DNA from: Lottia gigantea
Taxonomy: Eukaryota > Mollusca > Gastropoda > Lottiidae
Direction: 5' to 3'
DNA length: 64,000 bases
Assembly: GCF_000327385.1 (NCBI RefSeq)
Contig: NW_008707563.1
Location: 203,406-267,405, forward strand
Made by a program: the position numbers and the translations under genes. Position 1 is the stretch's first letter. Each line of letters begins with the position of its first letter. The notes under the pieces are model-generated. The model saw only the letters and a program-made list of their open reading frames with translations. It had not been told where the DNA came from and ran no database searches. Below are positions 23,258-33,045 of the stretch, piece by piece.

Positions 23258-23572
23258 ACAGCTTCGCCAATTTTTTTTACCAATCGTACTTTAGTCTCTG
23301 AAATGGGATTTTGTTAGCTGCGAATATAAGTCGTTGTGTTCTCAGCTTACCGTATAAAATTAATTTGAGCTTTCTTGCGTGTCCAGAAGTAAAAAAAAGA
23401 CGAGTCGTCTTTTCTAGAGGGTCATATATCGAAAATACATATAGAAATAGAAAGTGAAATTCCTACTTTGAGGTATTTTTGAAGGAATTTTGCGATTCTC
23501 GTACATTTCTAGAACATGCATATTCAAGACCCAAACCAACCCCCGAAAATGGCGAATCTGTCCCTGTAACAG
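23258..23572. repeat. Foldback repeat family C, copy 1
   Basis: Runs from TCGCCAATTTTTTTTACCAA through GACGAGTCGTCTTTTCTAGA to AAAATGGCGAATCTGTCCCT. The family has TTAAAGGGAC(A)-type ends and a GACGACTCGTC centre. Other copies lie at 26755, 27832, 37272, 38485, 40841, 41596 and 51213. Confidence 0.6.
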
Positions 23573-25876
23573 GAGATGTCACACCTCAAAACAGAAATTG
23601 TCTCGTAGTTCAGAATTACTAATCTATAGTGCCGTCGCTTTTAAGTTGAACCAGGGATGTGTACCAGGGGCACGTATAAGCAAGCTTCTATTAACACCCA
23701 CATTTGGTTTTCATTTCTTACATGGTTGTTATTCTAGAAATACTTATGTCGTCACTATCGCAAATATCAGTACGCGTGGAAATTTACCGTTTCTCGGACT
23801 ACGCTGAAGTTTTGTCTACCAGGTTACTCATAATACCATTTCACATCAAAATAAACTGTCTCTCGGACTAAGATGAAATATCTATGTTATATGCCAAGTG
23901 ATATTTTAAGGCTGATGTATGACCATGCCTGTCTGAATTATCATTATCATTATTTACGTCGCTTTTCTGACATTTTTTTTTTTCAATTTGTCGTAAAATT
24001 TTAAATTTTCACACAACTGATAAATTTTGTTTATAATAATCTGTGAGAAACAGGAGGGTGTGTCTAATGTGGACATTCTCTAACCCTATACAGTTGGCGA
24101 TAAGGAAAATTTTTGAAACGACTGGTCCCTTAAGCGCTAAAATTTGCAGAAAAGTTCAGAGGGGGTGTTCCCAGTAGCGTATTTAGCGGGAGGGACATTG
24201 GGCCATGGACCCCCCTTGGGCCTGTGTTAGGTCTTGTTAAGTTAAAATTAAGCCCTCTAACTGCTCAAAATTTTCTCGGGTAATCGGAAATCCTGAAATT
24301 GCTTCTTGGGACCCTGATATGTCGGAGAGACACCTCTAATTTTTACTCTACTCAGACATTTCTAGATACTGAGTGTTCCTTTTCATCTAGTATCTTCGCA
24401 TGAAATAATCCCATGTTTCTAAACCGCCTCATCTCGCCCTGAGTAGACGTCAGCCCTGTATTATACCAATGCTAAACTTTGAGAACAATATCGGCTTTGT
24501 TTTCTCTGACGAGAATATAAAAAGTTTTAGTAGAGGAAGTTATGTAAGTGATAAATCAAGCCTCGTAAAACATTTGTCAAAAAAGATGGTGACTTCCATA
24601 ACTCGTGGAAAAGACTTCCACATACACTCGACATATGATCTCTTTATTGCCATCGTTACGTGACAGTCTTCGTTTGGTTTAGGGTACCAGCGGCATTGGT
24701 TAATAGCATTGTGCTGACATAGCCAAAATTGATTGTTGGGAGGGGCAATGGAGTATGGTATTTAGTTACAGTAATGGAATTAGGTCGGTTGTCTAAAATT
24801 TTATCGGGCAATCCATTCTTCCGGGGCCATGCCCCCTTCGTATCTACGGGCCTGGACCAAAGTAATAGGGGTATCATGCAATAGAGCAGGGTCCAAAAGG
24901 GTACCAGTTTGATTCTTGGACAGAGAACAACAGTGTGCGTGTCTAAAGCCGATTGTGTGCTGCAGTGAGTAGCCAACGTATTAAGACACAGAAAGCAGAG
25001 ATGGTCCTAAAAATGCATTGGGTCTGGCGTATCAGAGGGAAGGCTCAAATATCTATGCAATAGTGCATACTGTGGTGTTTACGATAGATTAAGATGAGTT
25101 ATATTATTCAGTTATATTCATAAAATAGTTTAATTCATATATAACACTGACAACGAAATGTTTACTCGTTGGTTAAGGTTTTTTATTTTATTTCTTCATC
25201 AATTTCTTATTGGTAACCAAAAAAACAAAGATATTTACAATTATTCATAAAAAAAATCGCTTATTTCAAACTTTGCAATGTTGAATAAAGCCCGCGCAGT
25301 CTGCTATTTTAATTGGAAGTTATTTCTTATCTAGAAAGTTTTTATTGAAATACGGTTGAAAAACTTTTAAGGTGCGAACATTTGAGTTCAAAGACGCACC
25401 TTCCTTTTTGCTTCAAGAACAAGAAACATTCAAAAGTAACTTTAATCCTATCAACTTCTACTTTTAGCGCTGAGTTTTCCCGTCCGACAACAGCACTGTT
25501 GTTCTTATTAATTCAGAAAAACCTGACGAGATTATCACCAGTGATGGACAGAAAATCAGAACGGTGAAATAAGAGCTTTAAAATGAAAGTGGTGTGTGGC
25601 GGCTCTATTTCTTCAACAAGTATGACGACTGTAAGTTATAAATACGATGGTCCAATAGCGGACAGCCAGACTTAATATTTTTTTAATAATTAATTTTAGC
25701 CTAATTAGAGCATGATAGCTTTAATACGGCTAAAAATCTGTTTTGTATCTATTTGTAGGCGACTTTTTAAACAGGCCTACCAAACATCGTCAATGCACGA
25801 AAAAAAGTGTTCAATATTGCACTACAAAACTATGTCCTATTTTTGAGAAAATCTAATATCACATAAAATGAAAAAC
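23573..25876. other. Region of mixed repeat remnants, no gene recognised
   Basis: The 24060-24160 block (CTATACAGTTGGCGATAAGG, then AAAATTTGCAGAAAAG) matches 29865-29960. The 24660-24900 stretch resembles interspersed repeat G (ACGGGCCTGGACC). The 25110-25190 block (TTCATAAAATAGTTTAATTC, then ACTCGTTGGTTA) matches 34763-34830. These are colinear parts of the peptide-gene duplication. Chance ORFs only. Confidence 0.45.
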
Positions 25877-26195
25877 AGTCTAATTAGAATTAAACCAAAC
25901 TTTCGTTCCGTTTTTTATAAGCCTGTATTCTTAATTCACCCATTTCTGATACGGTCTAAAGACTGGCCTCTTGAACATTCGTTATAATAACTTTTGACCT
26001 ATCTTGATGACCCCTCCTAAAACCAATCAAATTCCTCCTCTCTATCTCACAAAATCCCAGCGCTAAAGAGGTTGGTTAAAGCAAGAGTTAGGTCAAAAGG
26101 CGAATGTTTAAATGGCTAGTCTTCAGACCATAACTGAAGTTGCTATATTAAAAATACATTCTAATAAAAAACGGAACGAAAGATTAGACCGAATG
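25877..26195. repeat. Foldback repeat family D, copy 1
   Basis: Left end CTTTCGTTCCGTTTTTTATA and right end CTAATAAAAAACGGAACGAA are inverted repeats. Inner arms also pair (AACCAATCAAATTCCTCCTC, CCAGCGCTAAAGAGG). Relatives lie at 57608-57897 and 62164-62395. Confidence 0.65.
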
Positions 26196-26241
26196 AAAAA
26201 TAATACTTTATCGACGGTAAATTTCAAAATCTAAGAGTGGG

Positions 26242-27026
26242 CTAAAACCAGTATGGGCTGGCACCAAAAACCTCCGGTCCCACTTGTCCATGGTTGATTG
26301 GGGAAAACAACCCACCAAACAATTTCTTCAACAGGGCCTCTTTGTCTTTGTCGGTCCCTGTACCCACGCCAAAATGTCGGTTGAAAAGAGTCCCTATTTC
26401 TTGTCCTGGAATATAAAAATTGTAATAGATTTAATAAGTAATTATTGAAAAACGCTTGTAAATATGTATAGCTAATGGCAAAAAAAAATTGAAAATCAGA
26501 CTGTTTCCTACAGTCTTTAGTGCTCAAAACAAGTATTATTCCCAACACTGATAGTAACAGAAAAACATACATATCTATAAATACCCATATACATATACAT
26601 CATACATGTATTGCTGAATATTAGTCACAATTCCTGCTCTGCGTTTTCGCTTTTGCCCCAAAATATGTGTCAGGATGCACCAAATGAATTTAATTTATCA
26701 AAATGTTCTTCGGAGAACATTCTCACACATCTAAGGGAGGCTTGCAACAATACAGCCTCGACAGCTCATCGTCGAAATTTGATCCTTCAAATCCATGTTT
26801 CTCCAGAATTATTCAGGTTTGAAAGTTAAAATGACGACTCGTCTTTTCTTGAGACTGTCATATATAGAAAAGCCATTATATAGAAAGAAGTCCCTATTGT
26901 GAAAAAATGGCAAAACCGTCCCTTTAAATAAATGGAATAAAGAAACAGTAAATGGTCCTTACCTTCAGATTGTTGTAGAAACAGAACAGCCAACAGCCAG
27001 AGAACTATTAGAAATTTCATCATCAT
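26242..27026 (-). CDS. Small secreted peptide, tandem family member 1 (75 aa, two exons)
   Basis: Exon 1 is 26963-27026 and exon 2 is 26242-26405; the 557-bp intron has GT..AG ends and phase 1 (GAA G|gtaagg, ttccag|GA). Exon 1 encodes MMMKFLIVLWLLAVLFLQQ then SE, a clear signal peptide with a hydrophobic core. Exon 2 encodes GQEIGTLFNRHFGVGTGT, DKDKEALLKKLFGGLF and SPINHGQVGPEVFGASPYWF. There is no cysteine and no C-terminal amidation glycine; the mature charge is about neutral, and the KEALLKKLFGGLF segment could form an amphipathic helix. The same gene structure occurs twice more (30663-31572 and 35268-35849). I do not recognise the family. A secreted defence, mucus or signalling peptide is possible, but no function is shown. 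The first of three in-frame ATGs is used. Confidence 0.8.
26755..26928. repeat. Family C fragment in the peptide gene 1 intron
   Basis: Carries ATCGTCGAAATTTGATCCTT, CATGTTTCTCCAGAATTAT, GACGACTCGTCTTTTCTTGA and CGTCCCTTTAA of family C. It sits inside the intron between the two peptide-gene exons. Confidence 0.55.
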
Positions 27027-27070
27027 TTTGTACGAATGCCAAGAACCAATTTGTTGATGCCAAATGCTTA

Positions 27071-27240
27071 TAAACTTCAGTTGCTGATATGAACTCTTGC
27101 CAGATCCTTTGGACCCTTCAGTTGGTGTAACGAAATCTTGTCGGATCGCCTGTACCCTTCAGTTCTTGATTTGAAATATTGTCGGATCGCCTGTACACTT
27201 CAGTTTCTAATTCAAAATGTTACCGGATCACATGTATGGA
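27071..27240 (-). promoter_or_regulatory. Upstream region of peptide gene 1 with 41-bp repeats
   Basis: On the gene strand a TATAA-like GTTTATAAGC lies about 50 bases before the start codon. Directly upstream stand about four units of 41-42 bases beginning at 27075, 27117, 27158 and 27199 on the plus strand (CTTCAGTTNNTGATNTGAAA, then TCTTGTCGGATCGCCTGTAC). The same unit occurs about three times upstream of gene 2 (31631-31750) and once upstream of gene 3 (about 35914). Conservation between paralogs suggests promoter or 5' UTR sequence. Confidence 0.5.
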
Positions 27241-27439
27241 TGGCAAATTATCTGTACACTTCGACTTCTACTGAAATCTAACCGTAAACTTGAATTGTTT
27301 AATACGAAATCCTGTTGAACCGCTTGAACACTTTGCGCTGAAGTACCCTTTTTCAAATTTTTAGCGTAGAGGTGAAGTAGATCTTAACCGATATTAAACT
27401 TAACCGTAATGTCACTTATTTATAAAATAATTCACATAA

Positions 27440-27620
27440 AAATCCAAAAAACTTAAAATTGAAAAAATTTATGATCTTCCACGTTGAAAGTTATGATTAC
27501 TTCCAAAACACCTCGAAACGACAGGTCATAAAATATAAAGTACAGTCAGCTTCCACTTCTGGGAGCTTGTTATGTTCTCGATTATGAAACGTATAGTCCG
27601 AAACACAGGTTCCTTTTGGT
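27440..27620. repeat. Duplicated block upstream of peptide gene 1
   Basis: GTTGAAAGTTATGATTACTT, then CGACAGGTCATAAAATATAA and CAGTCAGCTTCCAC, recurs upstream of gene 2 (31848-31930) and gene 3 (36018-36110). It marks the upstream limit of the duplicated unit. Confidence 0.65.
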
Positions 27621-27831
27621 CAAACCCAACTTGTTTTATCGCGATCTATTACTATCTAGTTCCGACAGCTCGATATTCTCAGGAATAACTCATATTGTGT
27701 TTATTTTTTCCATCCTATTGATTCTCCAAAATATGGCGTGAAAGTGATTTTGTACAAGTCGCCAGTGACGCGACATGCTAGTTTTCAAAAAAAAGGGTGG
27801 GGGGATTTTGTAAACAAAGGGGTTAAAGGGA

Positions 27832-28026
27832 CATGTTCGCCATCCGTTTGACCAATCATAATCTCAGAAATGGAATTTTTTTTTAAAATAAGCCAATCAG
27901 TTATAGTGTACTCAGCTCACGGACGAAATTTGGGCCTTCAATCCATGTGTAAGTAGGACGTAAAACTCCATTCATTTCATTTCATTTCAATCCATGTGTG
28001 TCCAGAATTATCCGCGTTTTAAAGTT
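27832..28026. repeat. Foldback repeat family C, copy interrupted by SINE tail
   Basis: Starts GGTTAAAGGGACATGTTCGC, then ATCCGTTTGACCAATCATAA, and ends near TCCAGAATTATCCGCGTTTT. At 27952-27990 it is interrupted by AGTAGGACGTAAAACTCCAT and TCATTTCATTTC, a SINE 3' end. Confidence 0.6.
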
Positions 28027-28388
28027 AAGGTCATACTACGTCTTAGAATGGACATAAAATTTAAGTTCTCGAAAAGGTCAATATTAGTCTATATTCATCA
28101 GTGAACTTACCTGGTGTCATAAAGTTACAACAGAATCCCTGTAAAATCTGGAAAAGTTGGAAAATTCATAAAACTAAGAAATTATTGAAAAACGCTTAAT
28201 CTTGATATTAAGCGTTTTCAATAGTTAATTGCATATTTATGGATAATTACTAAGTTTTTGGATTTATCGGATTATATAAGAATCCTGTTATGTTATTTAT
28301 GACACCAGGTATATCTACTGGCTCTTATTCGCCAAGTTTAAAATTCTTAAATTTTATGTTAATTCTAAGACGTAGTTATAACTTTAAA
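28024..28388. repeat. Foldback repeat family B, copy 2
   Basis: The outer arms TACTACGTCTTAGAATGGAC and TAATTCTAAGACGTAGTTAT pair, as do ACCTGGTGTCATAAAGTTAC and ATGACACCAGGT. TTAA lies at both ends. Confidence 0.7.
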
Positions 28389-28864
28389 ATGACGAGACGT
28401 CTTTTCTTGAGTCTCTGCCAAATATATCATCTGTGGCAGTCAATATCTAAATATATAACTCCATCCCTTTAACCATGTAGACATTATGGCCATTCTGTTA
28501 ATTTTATTACCATGTTTACGTTGCGTAAGAGCTGGTTCAGTAATATTTCATAATATGTCTAACATTAACAATTGTTGATTTTTAAATCAGAAGTTGATTT
28601 TTATTCAAAATATGGCATGATCATAAAACAAATAGATAATTCTAAAACCTGATTCGCCCGGGTTTTTATCAGAATTATTTTTTCAACTCTTCATTTCGTA
28701 TATGATATAAATATTTCAAAATATGCTCAATTTAGCTAGCAGTCACTTTAAGTCAAAAATCATGGTTTTGTCCCTTGATGAACTTTTTTCAATTATTTTA
28801 TAAAAAAAAATGTTCTTTAAGCAGTACTTAAAGGAAAACAACCTGCTAGAATGAAAATAATATT

Positions 28865-29045
28865 TCTACATAATAGAATCTCTATATAGGTAATTATAAG
28901 CGTGAATTACTTAGCTTAGGATGACCAAAAAATTGAAATTTTTAAACTTGGGTCAAAATGAGTCTTTGTTCATCAGTGGATTTTTCCTATGTCAAAACAC
29001 AATAGAATTCCTCTATAAAAATCCATAAAACGAGTAGCCTTGTCA
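28865..29045. repeat. Foldback repeat family B, partial copy 3
   Basis: Includes TAGAATCTCTATATAGGTAA, GAGTCTTTGTTCATCAGTGG and AGAATTCCTCTATAAAAATC, matching internal parts of family B without the outer ends. Confidence 0.45.
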
Positions 29046-29219
29046 GTAGGCTAATTATTCAATAGTCATTTCAAAACTACAAATTTTGGACCAAGCAAGA
29101 AATTTTTGTAGGAATAGACACTGTCTCTTTAAAAGGCGAGGGGGGGGGGGGGGGGTAGTCAAGAATGCAATTATGAAATTAGATCACTGCACTCTGTATG
29201 CATGGCGTCGATGGCCTCA

Positions 29220-29705
29220 CAACAGATAGACAACTTCGTATAACTCAAGCATTTAAAATATCAAATTGTTATTAAGCTCTCGACTCTCGCACAACAACTT
29301 CCAGCCTATGCAAAGAGTAAACAAACCCAGATAAAAAATGGCCGCCAAAGTTTAAAAATCGACTGAAACTTTAGAAATGTTTAGTGGTTCTGACAAAAAT
29401 ACAAAGGGAGGTTTCTCTTTACCTTGACATGGTGCATGAAATTTTATTTCTTCTTTTTCTGCACCAGAAACAGGAAAGTAAGGCCGCAAAACTCTATTTC
29501 ATTACATTTTCAAGCTCATCTGGTTGAACTTGCAGGCGTACTCCGCCGTGTTTACAAAATACAATGTAGGGGAGATAACTCTATTGTTCACTACTATGCT
29601 ACAGAACACAATAGACCCCAATAATTTCGACACAGTTTTCTTAATTTAGTTTGTCCTTTTCTTATGGATCGAATTGCAATAAATATTAAGAAGCAAACTG
29701 TATCT
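29220..29705. repeat. Duplicated block, partner of 22540-22990
   Basis: See shared landmarks there: ATGGCCGCCAAAGTTT at 29338 and GGGAGATAACTCTATTGTTC at 29570. A SINE-tail fragment (CACCAGAAACAGGAAAGTAA then GCAAAACTCTATTTCATTAC) is added at 29461-29507. Confidence 0.6.
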
Positions 29706-30110
29706 AGCAATCCTGATTACTATGAAAAGTATTACGAATAATTTAGATTAGACCTACGCTTTATCCCCTAATAGGTCTGCAGTAAATACATTTAAATAAC
29801 TCTAGGCCTATCTCTTAATCTTCCACGTTCAACATTTTTCAAATTGTTAACGCGTGTAACCTGTGACATTGAAGAAGATAACACTATACAGTGGATAATG
29901 AGGGAAATTTTTGTAACGAAAAAAGCTCTAAGCCACAAAATTTGCAATCGAAATTTAAATGTCACAATGAGCGAACCGAGGAAAGTGGAGAGGATGCTGT
30001 TCACCATAGGCTTCTGAAAAGGTTTTACAAACATTATTTTCGTTCAGTGGCGTTTCTATAAATCACTAAGTGGAGGGACCGAGTTGGAGCCATAGAATTG
30101 TCCAAAGGGA

Positions 30111-30440
30111 TTTAAAGATGGGTTCCCTTATTTTCATTGATGAAAATGAAAATGCTAATACTTATATGAATAGAAAGTAGAGATGTTCCAATGACTTAGA
30201 AAAAAACTGTGTGTCTCACATGTCCATAATAAATTCATAATAAGCCGTATTAGAAGAGAATTACCAGCAGAATTCCAATGAGTGACCGATGAAGAGAAGC
30301 CAAAAAGTCTTTTTTTTTTTGTTTTTCCAGACTGTACTTACATGGACATTATGATTGGTTAAAAGTAATTATATGCAAATAAGATCATGATAATTCATAA
30401 GAAACACCAATTAATAAAATAGTTTGCTTAATTTGACAAA
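30111..30440. repeat. Foldback repeat family E, copy 2
   Basis: Starts TTTAAAGATGGGTTCCCTTA and runs to AGTTTGCTTAATTTGACA. It is the reverse orientation of the copy at 50069-50404, sharing GAATAGAAAGTAGAGATGTT and GTGTCTCACATG. Confidence 0.6.
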
Positions 30441-30662
30441 TTATCGTACGGTACCGGACGTTTCTTTCACGCTTATGGCGATCTTAACATGCTCTGAGCA
30501 AATTCGCCGTCGACGTAGCAGTTACGTAACGCCCGGCCCCGACACACACTGTCAATTCAAACAAACAACATTGTGGTTTACAAAAAATTCTAATGACTAC
30601 AGGTAGCACAAAAATAAAATATAATACTTTGTCAGTGGTGAATGTATTTATCCCAGAATAGA

Positions 30663-31572
30663 CTAAGACCAGAATGGGCTGGCATCAAAAATTTCCATGG
30701 TTCCCTGGTTCATGGGGACAAACAACCCACCATACGTATTGTTCAGCATGACCTCCTGATTGTTTTCTGTTCCTTCACCCGGTACATCTTGTCCTGAAAT
30801 ATAAAAAAGTCCATATTGTTGCCGAAAAGACGATTAAGTCGCAATTTCTGCTTGTCGCAAGCTGGGGTCTGTTCCACAGACATTTTTAGATCGAAATCTG
30901 TATAAATAAGTGATTAAAGTTAGAATCAAAATAAGAATGAAAACATGTGTCCATAAGATCCCAAAATAAAAAAATGATTGGTCTCCTGACAGTTGTTTTG
31001 GAGAATGAGTACCTGTTTACATCATGGTTCAAATCAGATTGATTTGAGAAACGGGGATAAAAGGGTTCTGTCGGTTTGAAACGTATCACGAATACGGGTT
31101 TTGACATGGGTCTCATCATCACGAATGGGGGTTTGGTTTGGACACGATGCAATGTTCTTTAAGCGACGGTACGATGATTATCCACATCCTACCGTTGCTT
31201 TCACAATCCCGTATCATTATTTTGATTAGTAGAGAATTTACTCTATCAATAAGATTCCTTCAAACGAAGTATTGCGGGAAAATATTTGAATAACCAGACA
31301 CCATCACCTTCCTTTTACTCCAAATGTTACGAGATTCCTGATTGGATAAATTTAATGGTGACGCATGGTCTACAAAGGGAGGTTATTATTCTCCAAGGAC
31401 AAGAATCTGGGATTGTGAAATCAACGGTTAGATGTGGATAATCATGAATAATTACACGATAATATCCCTTTGATTATAGTGAATAAAGAAGACCTATTTA
31501 GTCCTTACCTTCAGATTGTTGTAGAAACAGAACAGCTGACAGCCAGAGAAAGAGTAGAAATTTCATCATCAT
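30663..31572 (-). CDS. Small secreted peptide, tandem family member 2 (64 aa, two exons)
   Basis: Exon 1 is 31509-31572 and exon 2 is 30663-30793; the intron is 715 bp, phase 1, with gtaagg/tttcag. Exon 1 differs from member 1 at 5 of 64 bases and encodes MMMKFLLFLWLSAVLFLQQ then SE. Exon 2 encodes GQDVPGEGTENNQEVMLNNT, YGGLFVPMNQGTMEIFD and ASPFWS. It lacks the LFN(K/R)HFGVG block of the other two and has no Lys or Arg, so the mature peptide is strongly acidic. NNT is a possible N-glycosylation site. The frame, splice sites and stop are intact, so it is probably functional but diverged. Confidence 0.72.
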
Positions 31573-31630
31573 TTCGTTCCAGCGCAAGTACAACTTATTT
31601 GATGTTAAATTTTACCGAATCGTCTGTACC

Positions 31631-31750
31631 CTTCAGTTGGTGATATGAAATCTTGTCGGATCGTCTGTACCCTTCAGTTGGTGATATGAAATCTTGTCAG
31701 ATCGCCTGTACCCTTCAGTTCTTGTTATGAAATCTTACCCGATCGTCTGC
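31631..31750 (-). promoter_or_regulatory. Upstream 41-bp repeats of peptide gene 2
   Basis: Units begin at 31631, 31672 and 31713 (CTTCAGTTGGTGATATGAAA, then TCTTGTCGGATCG(T/C)CTGTAC), nearly identical to those before gene 1. They begin about 60 bases upstream of the start codon. Confidence 0.5.
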
Positions 31751-31929
31751 GCTCCTGTTGTTGATGTTATAAAATTACGTCCAAATACCACTTATTTTAT
31801 ATGATAATTCACATATAAATCCAGAAAATCAAAAATTAAAACAGACAGTTGAAAGTTATGATTACTTCCAACATTTTTTGCAACGACGGGACATTAAAAT
31901 ATGCAGAGCATTCAGCTTCGACAACTCGA

Positions 31930-32030
31930 GGTCAGGCCTGTAGCAGCCGGGGTCCCCCCCCCCCCCCCCCCCCCCAACCACTTTCGGATGTATTACTTGC
32001 CCCTCCGAACAATCGAGCCTGGCAATAAAC
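31930..32030. repeat. Interspersed repeat G with C homopolymer
   Basis: CAGGCCTGTAGCAGCCGGGG, then a C tract at about 31955-31975, then TTGCCCCTCCGAACAATCGA. This resembles 3095-3285. Confidence 0.5.
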
Positions 32031-32324
32031 TTTCTATTCATAAATAACATTTGGGGGTTACATAACGAGATTATAGAAACGATGTGGCGATTTTGCAAAT
32101 TTAGCCAAGAAGATGTGACGTCACTGAACACCCTGCGGCTTTGTTTCTTATCAAGTCAAGTGGAAATGGAACACCAGTTAAATTTTACCTTGTTTACTAT
32201 AAAACTCATCATAAATACCCTATATTTCTGACAACGTCATAGATAATACGTCTTATTTCAATTTGTAATATTTTTTATTTCCTACGAGCATTAATGGGAA
32301 CCTTAGTGCGAGTGTTAGTCCGTG

Positions 32325-33045
32325 AATTATAGGATTGAATTATTACAAAGGATATTGGTAACATGCGTAAATATGTCGCTAACTTTGATATCTATCATAT
32401 ACTCCGTATGTTACAAGATCAGTGATTGGTTAAATCGAATAGTGACATTCGTAAATATGTCACTCAATTTGATATCTTTTCCATTACTCCGTATGTTACA
32501 AGATCAGTGATTGGTTAAATCGAAAAGTGACATACGTAAATATGTCACTAACTTTGATATCTATTCTATATTCCGTATGTAACATGATCAGTAATTGGTT
32601 AAATTGAATAGTGAACAACGTAAATATATCGCTGTATTTGATATCTATCATATACTCCGCATGTTACAAGATCAGTAATTGGTTAAATTGAATAGTGACA
32701 TACGTAAATATGTCGCTAACTTTGATATCTATTCTATATTCCGTATGTTACAAGATCAGTGATTGGTTAAATTGAATAGTGACATTCGTAAATATGTCGC
32801 TAACTTTGATATCTATTCTATATTCCGTATGTTACAAGATCAGTGATTGGTTAAATCGAATAGTGACATTCGTAAATATGTCACTCAATTTGATATCTTT
32901 TCCATTACTCCGTATGTTATAAGATCAGTCATTGGTTAAATTGTATAGTGACATACGTAAATATATCGCTGAATTTGATATCTATTCTATATTGCGTATG
33001 TAACATGATCAGTAATTGGTTAAATTGAATAGTGACAAAGATTCG
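32325..33045. repeat. 84-bp tandem repeat, about 8 copies
   Basis: GTAAATATGTC recurs at 32367, 32451, 32536, 32620, 32704, 32788, 32872 and 32957, steps of 84-85. Each unit also contains CCGTATGTTACAAGATCAGT and GATTGGTTAAATTGAATAG, with a CCAAT box on the minus strand. Confidence 0.93.

Noticed and set aside
23490-23807. 105-codon plus-strand ORF
   Set aside because: Begins inside foldback family C and has no conserved motif. Repeat-derived chance frame.
26231-26572. 113-codon ORF over peptide gene 1 exon 2 in another frame
   Set aside because: The frame that matches the paralogs at 30.7 and 35.3 kb and joins the signal exon in phase is different. This ORF runs through the intron and acceptor.
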